Shown in pieces: positions 36,042 through 44,861 of a DNA stretch of 64,000 nt. The stretch is taken from assembly GCA_902635515.1 (NCBI GenBank), contig CACPOD010000001.1:101307-165306 (forward strand). Reading direction: 5' to 3'. The position numbers and the translations under genes were made by a program. The notes below the pieces were generated by a model, which saw only the letters and a program-made list of their open reading frames with translations, was not told where the DNA came from and made no database searches. Position 1 is the first letter of the stretch. Each line of letters begins with the position of its first letter. This stretch comes from an uncultured Pelagibacteraceae bacterium. GTDB lineage: Bacteria > Pseudomonadota > Alphaproteobacteria > Pelagibacterales > Pelagibacteraceae.

Positions 36042-36497
36042 ATGATCACTATTGAAGAATTCAAAAAAAAACAGTCTGAAACCTCTAGATTGATTGGTTT
36101 AGATCTTGGTTCAAAAAGAATCGGTGTATCAATTTGTGATGAAAAACAGTCAATAGCCACACCCTTTAAAACGATCAATAAAACCAATAATGATGATCTA
36201 ATCAATGAATTAAAAAAAATAATAGAGGAAAACAATATTAAAGGAATTATCATCGGATATCCAATTAACATGGATGGTACCTTAGGTCCTTCTGCTCAAT
36301 CAGTAAGTGATGTGTCTAAAAATATAGACAAAAATATTGATGTAGATGTCTGTCTTTGGGATGAAAGACTTTCAACCGTTGGTGCATTTAACCTATCCAG
36401 CCAGCTTGATATTAATGTTTCTAAGCGTGAAAAAAACATAGATCAAAACGCAGCTGCATTTATTCTTCAAGGAGCTATAGATTATTTGAATAATTAA
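36042..36497 (+). CDS. ruvX: Pre-16S rRNA nuclease / Holliday junction resolvase-like protein (YqgF)
   Basis: YqgF is an RNase H-fold protein involved in 16S rRNA 5'-end maturation and described earlier as a putative resolvase. The 151-residue protein shows LIGLDLGSKRIGVSICDEKQ with the catalytic Asp, IKGIIIGYPINMDGTLGPSA, DVDVCLWDERLSTVGA, and the closing Asp in NIDQNAAAFILQGAIDYL. It opens a plus-strand run with pyrB, the pyrC-like gene, plsY and topA, an order shared with many alphaproteobacteria. The gap to divergent gatC is only 50 bases. Confidence 0.93.
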   Translation: MITIEEFKKKQSETSRLIGLDLGSKRIGVSICDEKQSIATPFKTINKTNNDDLINELKKIIEENNIKGIIIGYPINMDGTLGPSAQSVSDVSKNIDKNIDVDVCLWDERLSTVGAFNLSSQLDINVSKREKNIDQNAAAFILQGAIDYLNN

Positions 36498-36539
36498 TCC
36501 TTGCCATTTAGGGGCTTTATAGCTATAGAGTTAATTTTA

Positions 36540-37481
36540 ATGGCAAGTAAAACCAATAAAGCTATTAAAATCTCACAAAAACATCTGTTAGGTATCCAAG
36601 ATTTATCAGTTAATGATATTAATTATATCCTTGATGAGTCAGAAGCTTTTATAAAATTAAATCAGAGTAAAAATAAAAAAAATGATGTGTTAAGAGGTAA
36701 AACACAAATAAACTTATTCTTTGAGCCATCAACTAGAACTCAAAGCTCATTTGAACTTGCTGGAAAAAGACTTGGTGCGGATGTTATGTCAATGAATATG
36801 GGTAACTCTGCAATTAAGAAAGGTGAAACTTTGATTGATACCGCAATGACTTTAAATGCAATGCATCCTGATATAATTGTGATCAGACATCAAGACTCTG
36901 GTGCCTGTAATCTATTATCTCAAAAAGTTAACTGTGTCGTATTAAATGCTGGTGATGGTAGACGTGAGCACCCTACCCAAGCATTATTAGATGCATTAAC
37001 AATTAGAAATCGAAAAAAAAAAATTCAGGGATTAAAAATAGCAATATGTGGAGATATACTTCATTCAAGAGTAGCTAGATCAAATATTTATCTTCTTACA
37101 ATGTTAGGAGCTGAGGTTAACATAGTAGCTCCATCTAATCTGATGCCAAAAGAAATTGAAAAATTTGGTGTAAACACTTTTACTGATATGAAAAAAGGTC
37201 TCAAAGATTGTGATATTGTGATGATGCTTAGATTGCAAAATGAAAGAATGACCAGTTCATATCTTTCATCGAATAGAGAGTACTACGAATATTACGGATT
37301 AACTCCTGACAAACTTGATCATGCAAAGTCAGATGCTCTAATTATGCATCCTGGTCCAATGAATAGAGGAATTGAAATTGATACAAGATTAGCTGACGAT
37401 ATAAACAAGAGTGTAATTAAAGAACAAGTTGAATTAGGTGTTGCTGTAAGAATGGCATGTTTAAAAATATTTTGTGAATAA
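36540..37481 (+). CDS. pyrB: Aspartate carbamoyltransferase catalytic subunit
   Basis: PyrB makes carbamoyl-aspartate, the first committed pyrimidine intermediate. I start it at ATG 36540 (313 residues, [20 protein letters not shown]). An in-frame TTG at 36501 would add 13 residues with no family support. The signature [19 protein letters not shown] binds carbamoyl phosphate. [19 protein letters not shown] and [18 protein letters not shown] complete the active site. The next gene, 37482, is a dihydroorotase-like protein that lacks metal ligands, the arrangement of ATCases that need a non-catalytic DHOase partner. No regulatory chain (pyrI) is present nearby. Confidence 0.96.
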   Translation: MASKTNKAIKISQKHLLGIQDLSVNDINYILDESEAFIKLNQSKNKKNDVLRGKTQINLFFEPSTRTQSSFELAGKRLGADVMSMNMGNSAIKKGETLIDTAMTLNAMHPDIIVIRHQDSGACNLLSQKVNCVVLNAGDGRREHPTQALLDALTIRNRKKKIQGLKIAICGDILHSRVARSNIYLLTMLGAEVNIVAPSNLMPKEIEKFGVNTFTDMKKGLKDCDIVMMLRLQNERMTSSYLSSNREYYEYYGLTPDKLDHAKSDALIMHPGPMNRGIEIDTRLADDINKSVIKEQVELGVAVRMACLKIFCE

Positions 37482-38768
37482 ATGAAAAAACAATACTTTA
37501 TAAATGCAAACATTATAGATCCTCATAACTCTATAAACGAAAATGGTGGATTAATAATTGGAGAAGACGGAAAGATAGAAGCAATAGGAAAAAAAGTAAA
37601 TACAAACAATTTACCAACTAGAGAAAAGCCTACTGACTTAAAGGGCAAATATATATTTCCTGGTATAGTGGATATGAGAGTTTTTGTAGGTGAGCCAGGA
37701 TATGAATATAAAGAAAATTTTAGAACTTTGAGTAATGCTGCATTATCTGGTGGAGTTACCTCAGTTGTAACGATGCCTAATACAGATCCAATTATAGATA
37801 ATGTATCAATTGTAGATTTTTTAAAAAGAAGAGGACGTGATAAGTCTAGAATAAATATCTTTCCTTGCGCTTCATTAACTCAAAACACTGAAGGCACCAA
37901 TATGACTGAATTCGGGTTGCTAGCTAAAAAAGGAATTATTGCATTTACCGACGGAGTAAAAACAATTCAAAATACTAGACTTATGTCTAGAATTATGAAT
38001 TCAGCTAAAGATTTGGGATGTCTTATAATGCAACATGCTGAAGATTACGATTTAGCTAAAAATGGCATGATTAATTCTGGTATTATTGCAACAAAACTAG
38101 GCTTATCAAGCATACCAGATATTGCTGAAAGAATTATAATTGAAAGAGATCTTACTCTCTTAGAAAAAACTAAATGTCGATATCATATATCTCAACTATC
38201 AGCAGGAAAATCTGTAGATATAATTAAGGAACGTAAACAAAATGTTAAATTTACTTGCGGTGTATCAATAAATAATCTTTCATTAAATGAAAATGATATT
38301 GGAGATTTTAGAACATTTTTAAAATTATCACCTCCACTGAGAAGAGAAGAAGATCGAGAAGCTTTAGTTCAAGGATTAAAAGAAAAAACTATAGATGTAA
38401 TTGTTTCTGACCATAAACCTGAAGATGAAGAATCTAAAAGATTAACTTTTGCTCAAGCTGCAACAGGTGCATCTGGTATTGAAACATTGTTATCTTTAAG
38501 TTTAGAATTATTTCATAATGGATCTGTAAAACTTGAAACTATAATTCAAGCTTTAACCTCTAATCCAGCAAAAATATTAAATATAAATAAAGGAAACCTA
38601 TCTATTGGTAATGATGCTGATTTTTGTATTGTGGATATCAATAAACCATGGATTGTAAAAAAAGAAAATTTAATCTCTAAATCTAAAAATACTTCAATTG
38701 AAGATAAGAAACTCCAAGGAAAAGTAACCAATACATTTGTAAAAGGTAAAGAATTATTTAAAATATAA
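37482..38768 (+). CDS. Dihydroorotase-like protein, probably non-catalytic (PyrC' / PyrX type)
   Basis: The 428-residue amidohydrolase-fold protein is clearly a class I dihydroorotase relative. It has FPGIVDMRVFVGEPGYEYKE, VTSVVTMPNTDPIIDN, IMQHAEDYDLAKN, YHISQLSAGKSVDII and VIVSDHKPEDEESKR. In active enzymes the first of these carries the metal-binding His-x-His (D-x-H-x-H), but here those positions are Arg and Phe (DMRVF). It therefore probably lacks dihydroorotase activity. Such degenerate partners of PyrB are known, for example PyrC' in pseudomonads, and assemble with aspartate carbamoyltransferase. It begins directly after the pyrB stop. The active PyrC must be elsewhere. Confidence 0.88.
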   Translation: MKKQYFINANIIDPHNSINENGGLIIGEDGKIEAIGKKVNTNNLPTREKPTDLKGKYIFPGIVDMRVFVGEPGYEYKENFRTLSNAALSGGVTSVVTMPNTDPIIDNVSIVDFLKRRGRDKSRINIFPCASLTQNTEGTNMTEFGLLAKKGIIAFTDGVKTIQNTRLMSRIMNSAKDLGCLIMQHAEDYDLAKNGMINSGIIATKLGLSSIPDIAERIIIERDLTLLEKTKCRYHISQLSAGKSVDIIKERKQNVKFTCGVSINNLSLNENDIGDFRTFLKLSPPLRREEDREALVQGLKEKTIDVIVSDHKPEDEESKRLTFAQAATGASGIETLLSLSLELFHNGSVKLETIIQALTSNPAKILNINKGNLSIGNDADFCIVDINKPWIVKKENLISKSKNTSIEDKKLQGKVTNTFVKGKELFKI

Positions 38769-38770
38769 AA

Positions 38771-39349
38771 ATGGAACTTTTTATAATAGGTATAATCTCA
38801 TACCTAATGGGATCAATTCCTTTTGGATTAATTTTAACTAAAATATTTTTAAAAAAAGATATTAGAGAAATCGGTTCTGGTAATATTGGAGCAACAAATG
38901 CTTTAAGAACCGGTAATAAATTAATTGGTTACTCAACACTAATACTTGATGTGTTAAAAGCAGTAATACCTGTTTTATATATAAAAATTAATTTCCCTGA
39001 CGCAGTATATATATCAGCTTTATGTGCTTTTATAGGTCATGTGTTTCCAGTTTGGTTAAAATTTAAAGGTGGCAAAGGTGTAGCCACATATGTTGGGATA
39101 CTTTTTTCTTTAAATATTATTTTTGGTTTAGTATTTGGTATTTGTTGGTTAATAATTTTTTTTATTTCCAAATATTCATCTTTAGCTTCCTTGATAGGAT
39201 CACTTTCTATACCTGTTTATATTTTAATTTTTGAGGGTTCAGAAAATGTATTTTTTTACGTAATAATGTTTATTTTAATATTTTTTACCCATAGAGAAAA
39301 TATTAAACGCTTGAAAAATAAAGAAGAAACTAAGACAAAAATTTATTAA
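38771..39349 (+). CDS. plsY: Acyl-phosphate:glycerol-3-phosphate acyltransferase PlsY
   Basis: PlsY is a membrane enzyme that transfers the acyl group from acyl-phosphate (made by PlsX at 251) to glycerol-3-phosphate. The 192-residue protein has about five membrane segments and the three family motifs: SYLMGSIPFGLILTK, IREIGSGNIGATNALRTGNK and WLKFKGGKGVATYVGIL. It lies 2 bases after the pyrC-like gene and 37 bases before topA. In many alphaproteobacteria dprA separates plsY from topA, but not here. Confidence 0.96.
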   Translation: MELFIIGIISYLMGSIPFGLILTKIFLKKDIREIGSGNIGATNALRTGNKLIGYSTLILDVLKAVIPVLYIKINFPDAVYISALCAFIGHVFPVWLKFKGGKGVATYVGILFSLNIIFGLVFGICWLIIFFISKYSSLASLIGSLSIPVYILIFEGSENVFFYVIMFILIFFTHRENIKRLKNKEETKTKIY

Positions 39350-39386
39350 TTTGACTATCAAACTCTTTTGAGTAGTTTGTTATTTT

Positions 39387-41969
39387 ATGAATCTAGTCAT
39401 AGTTGAAAGCCCCGCTAAAGCGAAAACAATTAATAAATATTTAGGTGATAACTATAAGGTTTTAGCTAGCTATGGTCATATCAGAGATCTTCCTTCAAAG
39501 AATGGATCAGTTGATCCTGATCAAAATTTTAAAATGGAATGGGAAGTTGATAGCTTTTCAAAAAAATATTTAAAAGAAATTACTGATGCTGCGAAAGATT
39601 CTTCAAAAATAATTCTTGCTACCGACCCAGATCGTGAGGGCGAAGCAATAGCATGGCATGTAAAAGAATATTTAGATGAAAAAAAACTTTTAAAGGATAA
39701 AGAAATTCAACGTGTGGTATTTAATGAAATAACAAAAAAAGCCGTAACACATGGTATTGAAAATCCAAGACAGATAGAGCCCTTATTAGTTGATGCATAT
39801 ATGGCTAGAAGAGCATTAGATTATTTGGTGGGATTTAATATATCGCCAATACTTTGGACTAAATTACCTGGTTCAAAATCAGCAGGCAGAGTTCAATCTG
39901 TTGCACTAAAATTGATTACTGAAAGAGAACATGAAATTGAATTATTCAAACCTGAAGAGTTTTGGACTTTAAGTATTAATTTTCAGGATAAAAATAAAAG
40001 CAAAATTACAGCAAGTATTTCTCAACTTGATGGAGAAAAAATTGAAAAATTCTCATTTAAAAATAAAGAGGAAATTGAAAAAGCAATTTCAAATATTAAG
40101 ACCAAAAAATTTAACATAACTGATATTTCCTCAAAAGTTGTTAGCAGAAATCCTTCAGGACCCTTTACTACTTCAACACTTCAGCAAGTTGCTTCTAGTA
40201 GACTGGGTTTTGGTGCATCAAGAACAATGCAAATAGCACAAAAACTTTATCAAGGAATAGAAATTGAGGGAGATACAGTTGGATTAATTACTTATATGAG
40301 AACGGATGGAACTAATTTATCAGCTGATGCTGTTTCTGATTTTAGAAATTTTATTAAAAAAGAATATGGAAATGAATACTTGCCAGAAAATCCAAATAAT
40401 TACTCTGGAAAAAAAGCAAAAAATGCTCAGGAAGCGCATGAAGCAATAAGACCAACTGATATTAATAGAAATCCAGATTCTGTTAAAAAGTATTTAAGTT
40501 CTGATCAGCAAAAATTATATTCTTTAATTTGGTCTAGAGCTCTGTCGTCTCAAATGGAAACAGCTAAATTTGATAGAAATACTATAACTATTGAGTCTGA
40601 AGATGGTAAAACTATATGTAAATCAAGCGGATCAGTTTTGAAATTTGATGGATTTTTAAAAGTTTATTCAAATCAAAGCAAAGATGATGATGAGCAAATT
40701 TTACCTGAGATGTCAAAAGGACCAATTAATATAGAAGCTCTTATAGATGAACAACATTTTACCCAACCTCCCCCACGTTACTCTGAGGCGAGTTTAGTTA
40801 AAAAATTAGAAGAGTTAGGAATTGGAAGACCTTCAACTTATGCAAGTATAATTTCAACAATAGCAAATAGAGGTTACGCAGAAATAGTTAATAAAAGATT
40901 TTTCCCAACGGACAGAGGTAAATTAATTTCTGCATTTTTGGAAAAACTATTTTCAAAGTATGTTGATTATAATTTTACAGCTGGATTAGAGGATCAGCTA
41001 GATGAAATAACTTCTGGAAAAGAAAGTTGGTTAAAAGTCTTAGAAATGTTTTGGAAAGATTTTAATAGTAATGTTTCAGAGGTAAAAGAAAAAAGAACTA
41101 GAGAGGTTTTAGATCTTTTAAATGAAAGTTTGGGAGCATTGATATTTGACACTGATAAAGAAGGAAAGATAGTTAGAAAATGTCAGTTATGTGAAACCGG
41201 TTCATTAAGTTTAAAAAATAGTTTTAGAGGAGGTGCTTTTATAGGATGTTCTAATTATCCAGAATGTAAATTTACAAGACCATTATCAAAAGCTAAAGCA
41301 GCTGCTCAGTCACAACTTGCAGAACCCAAATTTTTAGGAAAACATGAAAACGGAAATGATATTTTTCTCAAAAATGGAAGATTTGGTCCCTATCTGCAAT
41401 ATGAAAAGATTCTTGAAGAAAATATTGAAGAGGAAAAACCAAAAAAAAGAAAAAAAACAAAAAAAAAGAAAACTGAAGTAAATGAACTATTAAAAAATGT
41501 ATCAATTCCAAAAGGAATTGAATTAGAAAGTATAGATTTAGCAAAAGCTAAATTTTTATGTTCTCTTCCTAAACCACTGGGAATAAATCCTGATAATCAA
41601 AAAGAAATTATATTAAATACTGGTAGATTTGGTCCTTATTTAAAATGTGAGAATAAATCAGCCAGGATAGAAAATGTTGATGAAATTTTTTCTATTGGAT
41701 TAAATAGAGCTATTACTCTTATAGCTGAAGCAAAACCAGGAAGAATGTCATCATCAATTATTAAAGACTTAGGTGAACACCCTGAAGATAAAAAGCCTGT
41801 CCGAATCATGAAAGGTCAATATGGACCATACATTAAATATAAATCTCTGAATGCAACTATACCCGAGGAAAAAGATCCAGTGGATCTAACAATGGAAGAG
41901 GCTCTTATACTAATTGAGAAAAGAAGAGAATACGATAAAAATAAAAAATCAAAAAAAAAGAAAAAATGA
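39387..41969 (+). CDS. topA: DNA topoisomerase I
   Basis: TopA relaxes negative supercoils. The 860-residue protein starts with the Toprim domain: NLVIVESPAKAKTINKYLG, SYGHIRDLPSKNG and ILATDPDREGEAIAWHVKEY. The catalytic tyrosine lies in VGLITYMRTDGTNLSADAV near residue 310. HFTQPPPRYSEASLVKKLEE and GIGRPSTYASIISTI follow. One four-cysteine zinc finger (CQLCETGSL ... GCSNYPECKF, about 590 to 622) precedes three C-terminal repeats marked by GRFGPYLQYEK, GRFGPYLKCEN and GQYGPYIKYKS. A lysine-rich stretch of about 20 residues lies between the first and second repeats. Its stop overlaps the next start by 4 bases. Confidence 0.96.
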   Translation: MNLVIVESPAKAKTINKYLGDNYKVLASYGHIRDLPSKNGSVDPDQNFKMEWEVDSFSKKYLKEITDAAKDSSKIILATDPDREGEAIAWHVKEYLDEKKLLKDKEIQRVVFNEITKKAVTHGIENPRQIEPLLVDAYMARRALDYLVGFNISPILWTKLPGSKSAGRVQSVALKLITEREHEIELFKPEEFWTLSINFQDKNKSKITASISQLDGEKIEKFSFKNKEEIEKAISNIKTKKFNITDISSKVVSRNPSGPFTTSTLQQVASSRLGFGASRTMQIAQKLYQGIEIEGDTVGLITYMRTDGTNLSADAVSDFRNFIKKEYGNEYLPENPNNYSGKKAKNAQEAHEAIRPTDINRNPDSVKKYLSSDQQKLYSLIWSRALSSQMETAKFDRNTITIESEDGKTICKSSGSVLKFDGFLKVYSNQSKDDDEQILPEMSKGPINIEALIDEQHFTQPPPRYSEASLVKKLEELGIGRPSTYASIISTIANRGYAEIVNKRFFPTDRGKLISAFLEKLFSKYVDYNFTAGLEDQLDEITSGKESWLKVLEMFWKDFNSNVSEVKEKRTREVLDLLNESLGALIFDTDKEGKIVRKCQLCETGSLSLKNSFRGGAFIGCSNYPECKFTRPLSKAKAAAQSQLAEPKFLGKHENGNDIFLKNGRFGPYLQYEKILEENIEEEKPKKRKKTKKKKTEVNELLKNVSIPKGIELESIDLAKAKFLCSLPKPLGINPDNQKEIILNTGRFGPYLKCENKSARIENVDEIFSIGLNRAITLIAEAKPGRMSSSIIKDLGEHPEDKKPVRIMKGQYGPYIKYKSLNATIPEEKDPVDLTMEEALILIEKRREYDKNKKSKKKKK

Positions 41970-42265
41970 AAATAATTAAAATCATAATTTCAGTTTTATT
42001 CATTTCTTTATTTAATTTAACATTTTCATCAGCTGAGGATTGTTCAAAATATGACAAATTAAGTAAAGCGTATGCAAAATGTACATCTGATAAACTAAAG
42101 AAGGAAACTTCACAAAAAGCAGAGGAAATAAAATCTAAAACTGCAAAAAAGATAGAAGAAGGTAAAAAAAAATTTAATACTTCAAAATTAAAAGATACAT
42201 TAATAAAGTTTAAAAATAGTAAAAATCATAAAGAATTTATGGAAAAAATGAAAAATGACAATTGA
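41966..42265 (+). CDS. Small exported lysine-rich protein of unknown function
   Basis: I do not recognise this 99-residue product. It has a good signal peptide (residues 1 to about 23, KIIISVLFISLFNLTFSSA, with cleavage expected before ED). The mature part contains a pair of cysteines 12 apart (CSKYDKLSKAYAKC), which could form a disulphide. The rest is very basic and helical (AEEIKSKTAKKIEEGKKKF; KNSKNHKEFMEKMKNDN). The mature protein is only about 76 residues. It overlaps topA by 4 bases and the RidA-family gene by 11 bases, so it is translated within that operon. A periplasmic role is likely; nothing more specific can be said. Confidence 0.7.
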   Translation: MKIIKIIISVLFISLFNLTFSSAEDCSKYDKLSKAYAKCTSDKLKKETSQKAEEIKSKTAKKIEEGKKKFNTSKLKDTLIKFKNSKNHKEFMEKMKNDN

Positions 42266-42716
42266 GGATAAAATTAAAAAATTGAATATAAATTTACCTG
42301 ATGCAAAACCCCCTGTTGGATCTTATGTTGCAACAAAAATTGTTGGCAATTTACTCTATATTTCGGGACAGATTTCTATTTCAGAAAATGGTGAATTATT
42401 AAAAGGAAAAATTGGTAAAGATCTATCTGTAGAAGATGGATACAAAGCTGCTGAAAGATGTGGTTTAAGTATTATATCTCAAGCAAAAGTAGCTTGTAAT
42501 GGAGATCTTTCTAAAATTAAATCTTGTATAAAATTAACAGGGTTTGTTAATTCAACAGATGATTTTACTGATCAACCAAAAGTAATTAATGGTGCATCAG
42601 ATTTGATTGCTACTGTGTTTGGTGATGCTGGGATGCACACTAGAGCAGCTGTAAGTACTAATAGTTTGCCTCTTGGAGTGTCTGTAGAAGTTGATGCAAT
42701 ATTCGAATTAAACTAA
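42255..42716 (+). CDS. RidA / YjgF family protein
   Basis: The 153-residue protein belongs to the RidA (YjgF/YER057c/UK114) superfamily, whose best-known members hydrolyse reactive enamines and imines released by PLP enzymes. The evidence is NLLYISGQISISENGELLKG, SKIKSCIKLTGFVNSTDDF and the signature MHTRAAVSTNSLPLGVSVEV, where the Arg binds substrate carboxylates. It is of the longer YjgF-like subgroup, so imine deaminase activity is possible but not assured. Its stop abuts the stop of convergent ugd with no base between. Confidence 0.9.
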   Translation: MTIEDKIKKLNINLPDAKPPVGSYVATKIVGNLLYISGQISISENGELLKGKIGKDLSVEDGYKAAERCGLSIISQAKVACNGDLSKIKSCIKLTGFVNSTDDFTDQPKVINGASDLIATVFGDAGMHTRAAVSTNSLPLGVSVEVDAIFELN

Positions 42717-44015
42717 TTATCTACCAATCCCAAAATATTTTATATTCTGTTTCTTCATTTTTGATGGAGAATAAAGATTTCTCATATCAAAGACTTTAAA
42801 GTTATTTTTTTTAACTAATTTTTTAAAATTTAATAATTTAAATTCATTCCATTCTGTATGAAGAATAATCAAATCTGAATTTAAGCATGCTGTGCTTGAA
42901 TTGCTTGAGTATTTTACATTTTTTAAATGTTTAAATTCATTCTTCTCACCTGAAGGATCATAGTAAGTAATTTTACAATTTTTTTTACTAAAATAATTAA
43001 TCATTGGTATACTTGAAGCTTCACGCATATCATCAGTGTTGGGTTTAAAGGTTACACCCAAAAAAGTAATTTTTTTATTTGTTAATTTATGATTTAAAAT
43101 TAATTTTACTTTTTCAATTAATGAGAGTTTTCGTGAATTATTTGAGTCAACTACACATTTTACAATTGACATATTTGTTTTAAATTTTTTACCAATATCG
43201 ATTAATGCACGAGTATCTTTAGGGAAACATGATCCACCGTAAGCAGGTCCTGCTCTTAAAAATCTATCTCCAATACGTTGATCTAAGCCCATGCCTAAAG
43301 AAACATCTTTAACATCTACACCTGTTTGCTCACATAAATTTGCAATTTCGTTTATAAATGAAATCTTAGTAGCTAGAAATGAGTTTGATGCGTATTTAAT
43401 CAATTCTGCACCTCTACGAGATGTATTTAAATAACGGCTTGATTTTTTAATTATAGGTAAATAAAGCGACTTAAGGATTTTATTTGCTTTTTTGCTATCT
43501 GTTCCAATAATTACACGATCAGGATAAATAAAATCCCTTATAGCCTCACCTTCTCTAAGAAATTCTGGATTAGATACAACATCTACTAGTTTTTTATTTT
43601 TTAAATTTTTTAAAATTATTTCAATTTTATCTCCTGTAGAAACTGGGACTGTTGATTTTGTAACTATAATTTTATATTTAAAAATTAATTTTTTGAGGGC
43701 TTTTACAGCATTAAATACATATTTTAAATCAGCGGAATTACTATTTTTTTTGGTTGGTGTACCTACGCAAATAAAAATAACATCTGAATTCAAAACTGCT
43801 TTTTTAAGATCAGTTGTAAAAAATAATCTTTTCTGTTTGTAATTTTTTTTTAAAATTTCTTCCAAACCAGGTTCGTATATTGGAACTACTCCTTTATTTA
43901 AAGAATTAATTTTTTTTATATCTTTATCAACACAATAAACAGTATTACCTAAATCAGAAAAACATACACCACTTACCAAACCCACATAACCTGTTCCAAT
44001 CATGCAAAGTTTCAT
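42717..44015 (-). CDS. ugd: UDP-glucose 6-dehydrogenase
   Basis: Ugd oxidises UDP-glucose to UDP-glucuronate for envelope or exopolysaccharide. The 432-residue protein has the NAD site MKLCMIGTGYVGLVSGVCF, IFICVGTPTKKNSNSADLKY and VSNPEFLREGEAIRDF. The catalytic-cysteine loop is FLRAGPAYGGSCFPKDTRAL, and VTFKPNTDDMREASSIPMI leads into the C-terminal domain. It overlaps galU by 4 bases, so the two consecutive enzymes of the pathway are translationally coupled. Confidence 0.96.
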   Translation of the reverse strand: MKLCMIGTGYVGLVSGVCFSDLGNTVYCVDKDIKKINSLNKGVVPIYEPGLEEILKKNYKQKRLFFTTDLKKAVLNSDVIFICVGTPTKKNSNSADLKYVFNAVKALKKLIFKYKIIVTKSTVPVSTGDKIEIILKNLKNKKLVDVVSNPEFLREGEAIRDFIYPDRVIIGTDSKKANKILKSLYLPIIKKSSRYLNTSRRGAELIKYASNSFLATKISFINEIANLCEQTGVDVKDVSLGMGLDQRIGDRFLRAGPAYGGSCFPKDTRALIDIGKKFKTNMSIVKCVVDSNNSRKLSLIEKVKLILNHKLTNKKITFLGVTFKPNTDDMREASSIPMINYFSKKNCKITYYDPSGEKNEFKHLKNVKYSSNSSTACLNSDLIILHTEWNEFKLLNFKKLVKKNNFKVFDMRNLYSPSKMKKQNIKYFGIGR

Positions 44016-44827
44016 AATTTACCTATTTCTATAGATGAATTTATATAACCATTCATGGTGCCGCAGTCGAGGTATTTACCTTCAAAATTATGGGCTATAA
44101 ATTTTTCTTTATCATTTATTAATAGTTGAATAGCATCTGTAATGTGTACTTCTTTACCTCTTTTAGGTTTTAAAGATTTAATTTTATTAAAAATTGATCG
44201 AGGTAGAATATATCTTCCAATAACAGCATTGTTAGATGGTGCTTTTTTGGTTGATGGTTTTTCAACAACACCATCTATAATATAATTTTTTTTATTTAAT
44301 TTTTTATTAACTTTATATATTCCCCATCTTGAAACATTATTTTTTTTAACTTTCATAGAGGCCATAACTGAAGCATTATATTTTCGATGAACTTTAATCA
44401 TTGCTTTAGAGCAATTTTTTTTAATTATTAAATCATCTGGAAGCAGCATTAAAAAATATTTACTTTTAATATATTTTTCAGTTTTAAGAACAGCATCTCC
44501 TGTTCCTTTAGGAATATTTTGAAATACAAATTTTATTTTTTTTTTATATTTAAGTATTTTCTTATACTCGTTAATTATTCTAAGGTCTTTTTTTTTTTTA
44601 ATAATTCTTTCATAAAATTGATCGTTATAAAAATATTTTTTTATCATTAATTTTTTAGAAGAGATTATAAAAACAATTTCTTTAATGCCTGCTTCGATAC
44701 ATTCATCAAGAATATATTCAATCCCAGGTTTACCATTAATAGGTAAAAGTTCTTTAGCAAAAACACTTGTTAAAGGTAGTAATCTTGTTCCAATGCCTGC
44801 TAGAGGAATAATTGCTTGTTTAATCAT
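44012..44827 (-). CDS. galU: UTP-glucose-1-phosphate uridylyltransferase
   Basis: GalU makes UDP-glucose, the substrate of the adjacent Ugd. The 271-residue nucleotidyltransferase begins QAIIPLAGIGTRLLPLTSVF, then AKELLPINGKPGIEYILDEC. It continues with FVFQNIPKGTGDAVLKTEKY, FLMLLPDDLIIKKN, VVEKPSTKKAPSNNAVIGRY and KEVHITDAIQLLINDKEKF. It is the first gene of a two-gene minus-strand unit, with 34 bases separating its start from the chosen start of divergent panC. Confidence 0.95.
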   Translation of the reverse strand: MIKQAIIPLAGIGTRLLPLTSVFAKELLPINGKPGIEYILDECIEAGIKEIVFIISSKKLMIKKYFYNDQFYERIIKKKKDLRIINEYKKILKYKKKIKFVFQNIPKGTGDAVLKTEKYIKSKYFLMLLPDDLIIKKNCSKAMIKVHRKYNASVMASMKVKKNNVSRWGIYKVNKKLNKKNYIIDGVVEKPSTKKAPSNNAVIGRYILPRSIFNKIKSLKPKRGKEVHITDAIQLLINDKEKFIAHNFEGKYLDCGTMNGYINSSIEIGKL

Positions 44828-44861
44828 TTAAATGTTTTACTTATCTTATATTTTAATACAA

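Noticed and set aside
35999-36271. A 90-codon minus-strand frame with hydrophobic stretches between gatC and ruvX
   Set aside because: It is wholly antisense to the conserved ruvX coding region apart from the gap, and its hydrophobicity comes from the complement of lysine/isoleucine codons.
36501-36539. TTG start giving PyrB 13 extra residues
   Set aside because: The added residues do not match PyrB N-termini, and the ATG at 36540 gives the usual length.
44832-44861. Longer panC start at 44832
   Set aside because: It would add ten hydrophobic residues before the normal PanC start and leave only four bases to divergent galU.
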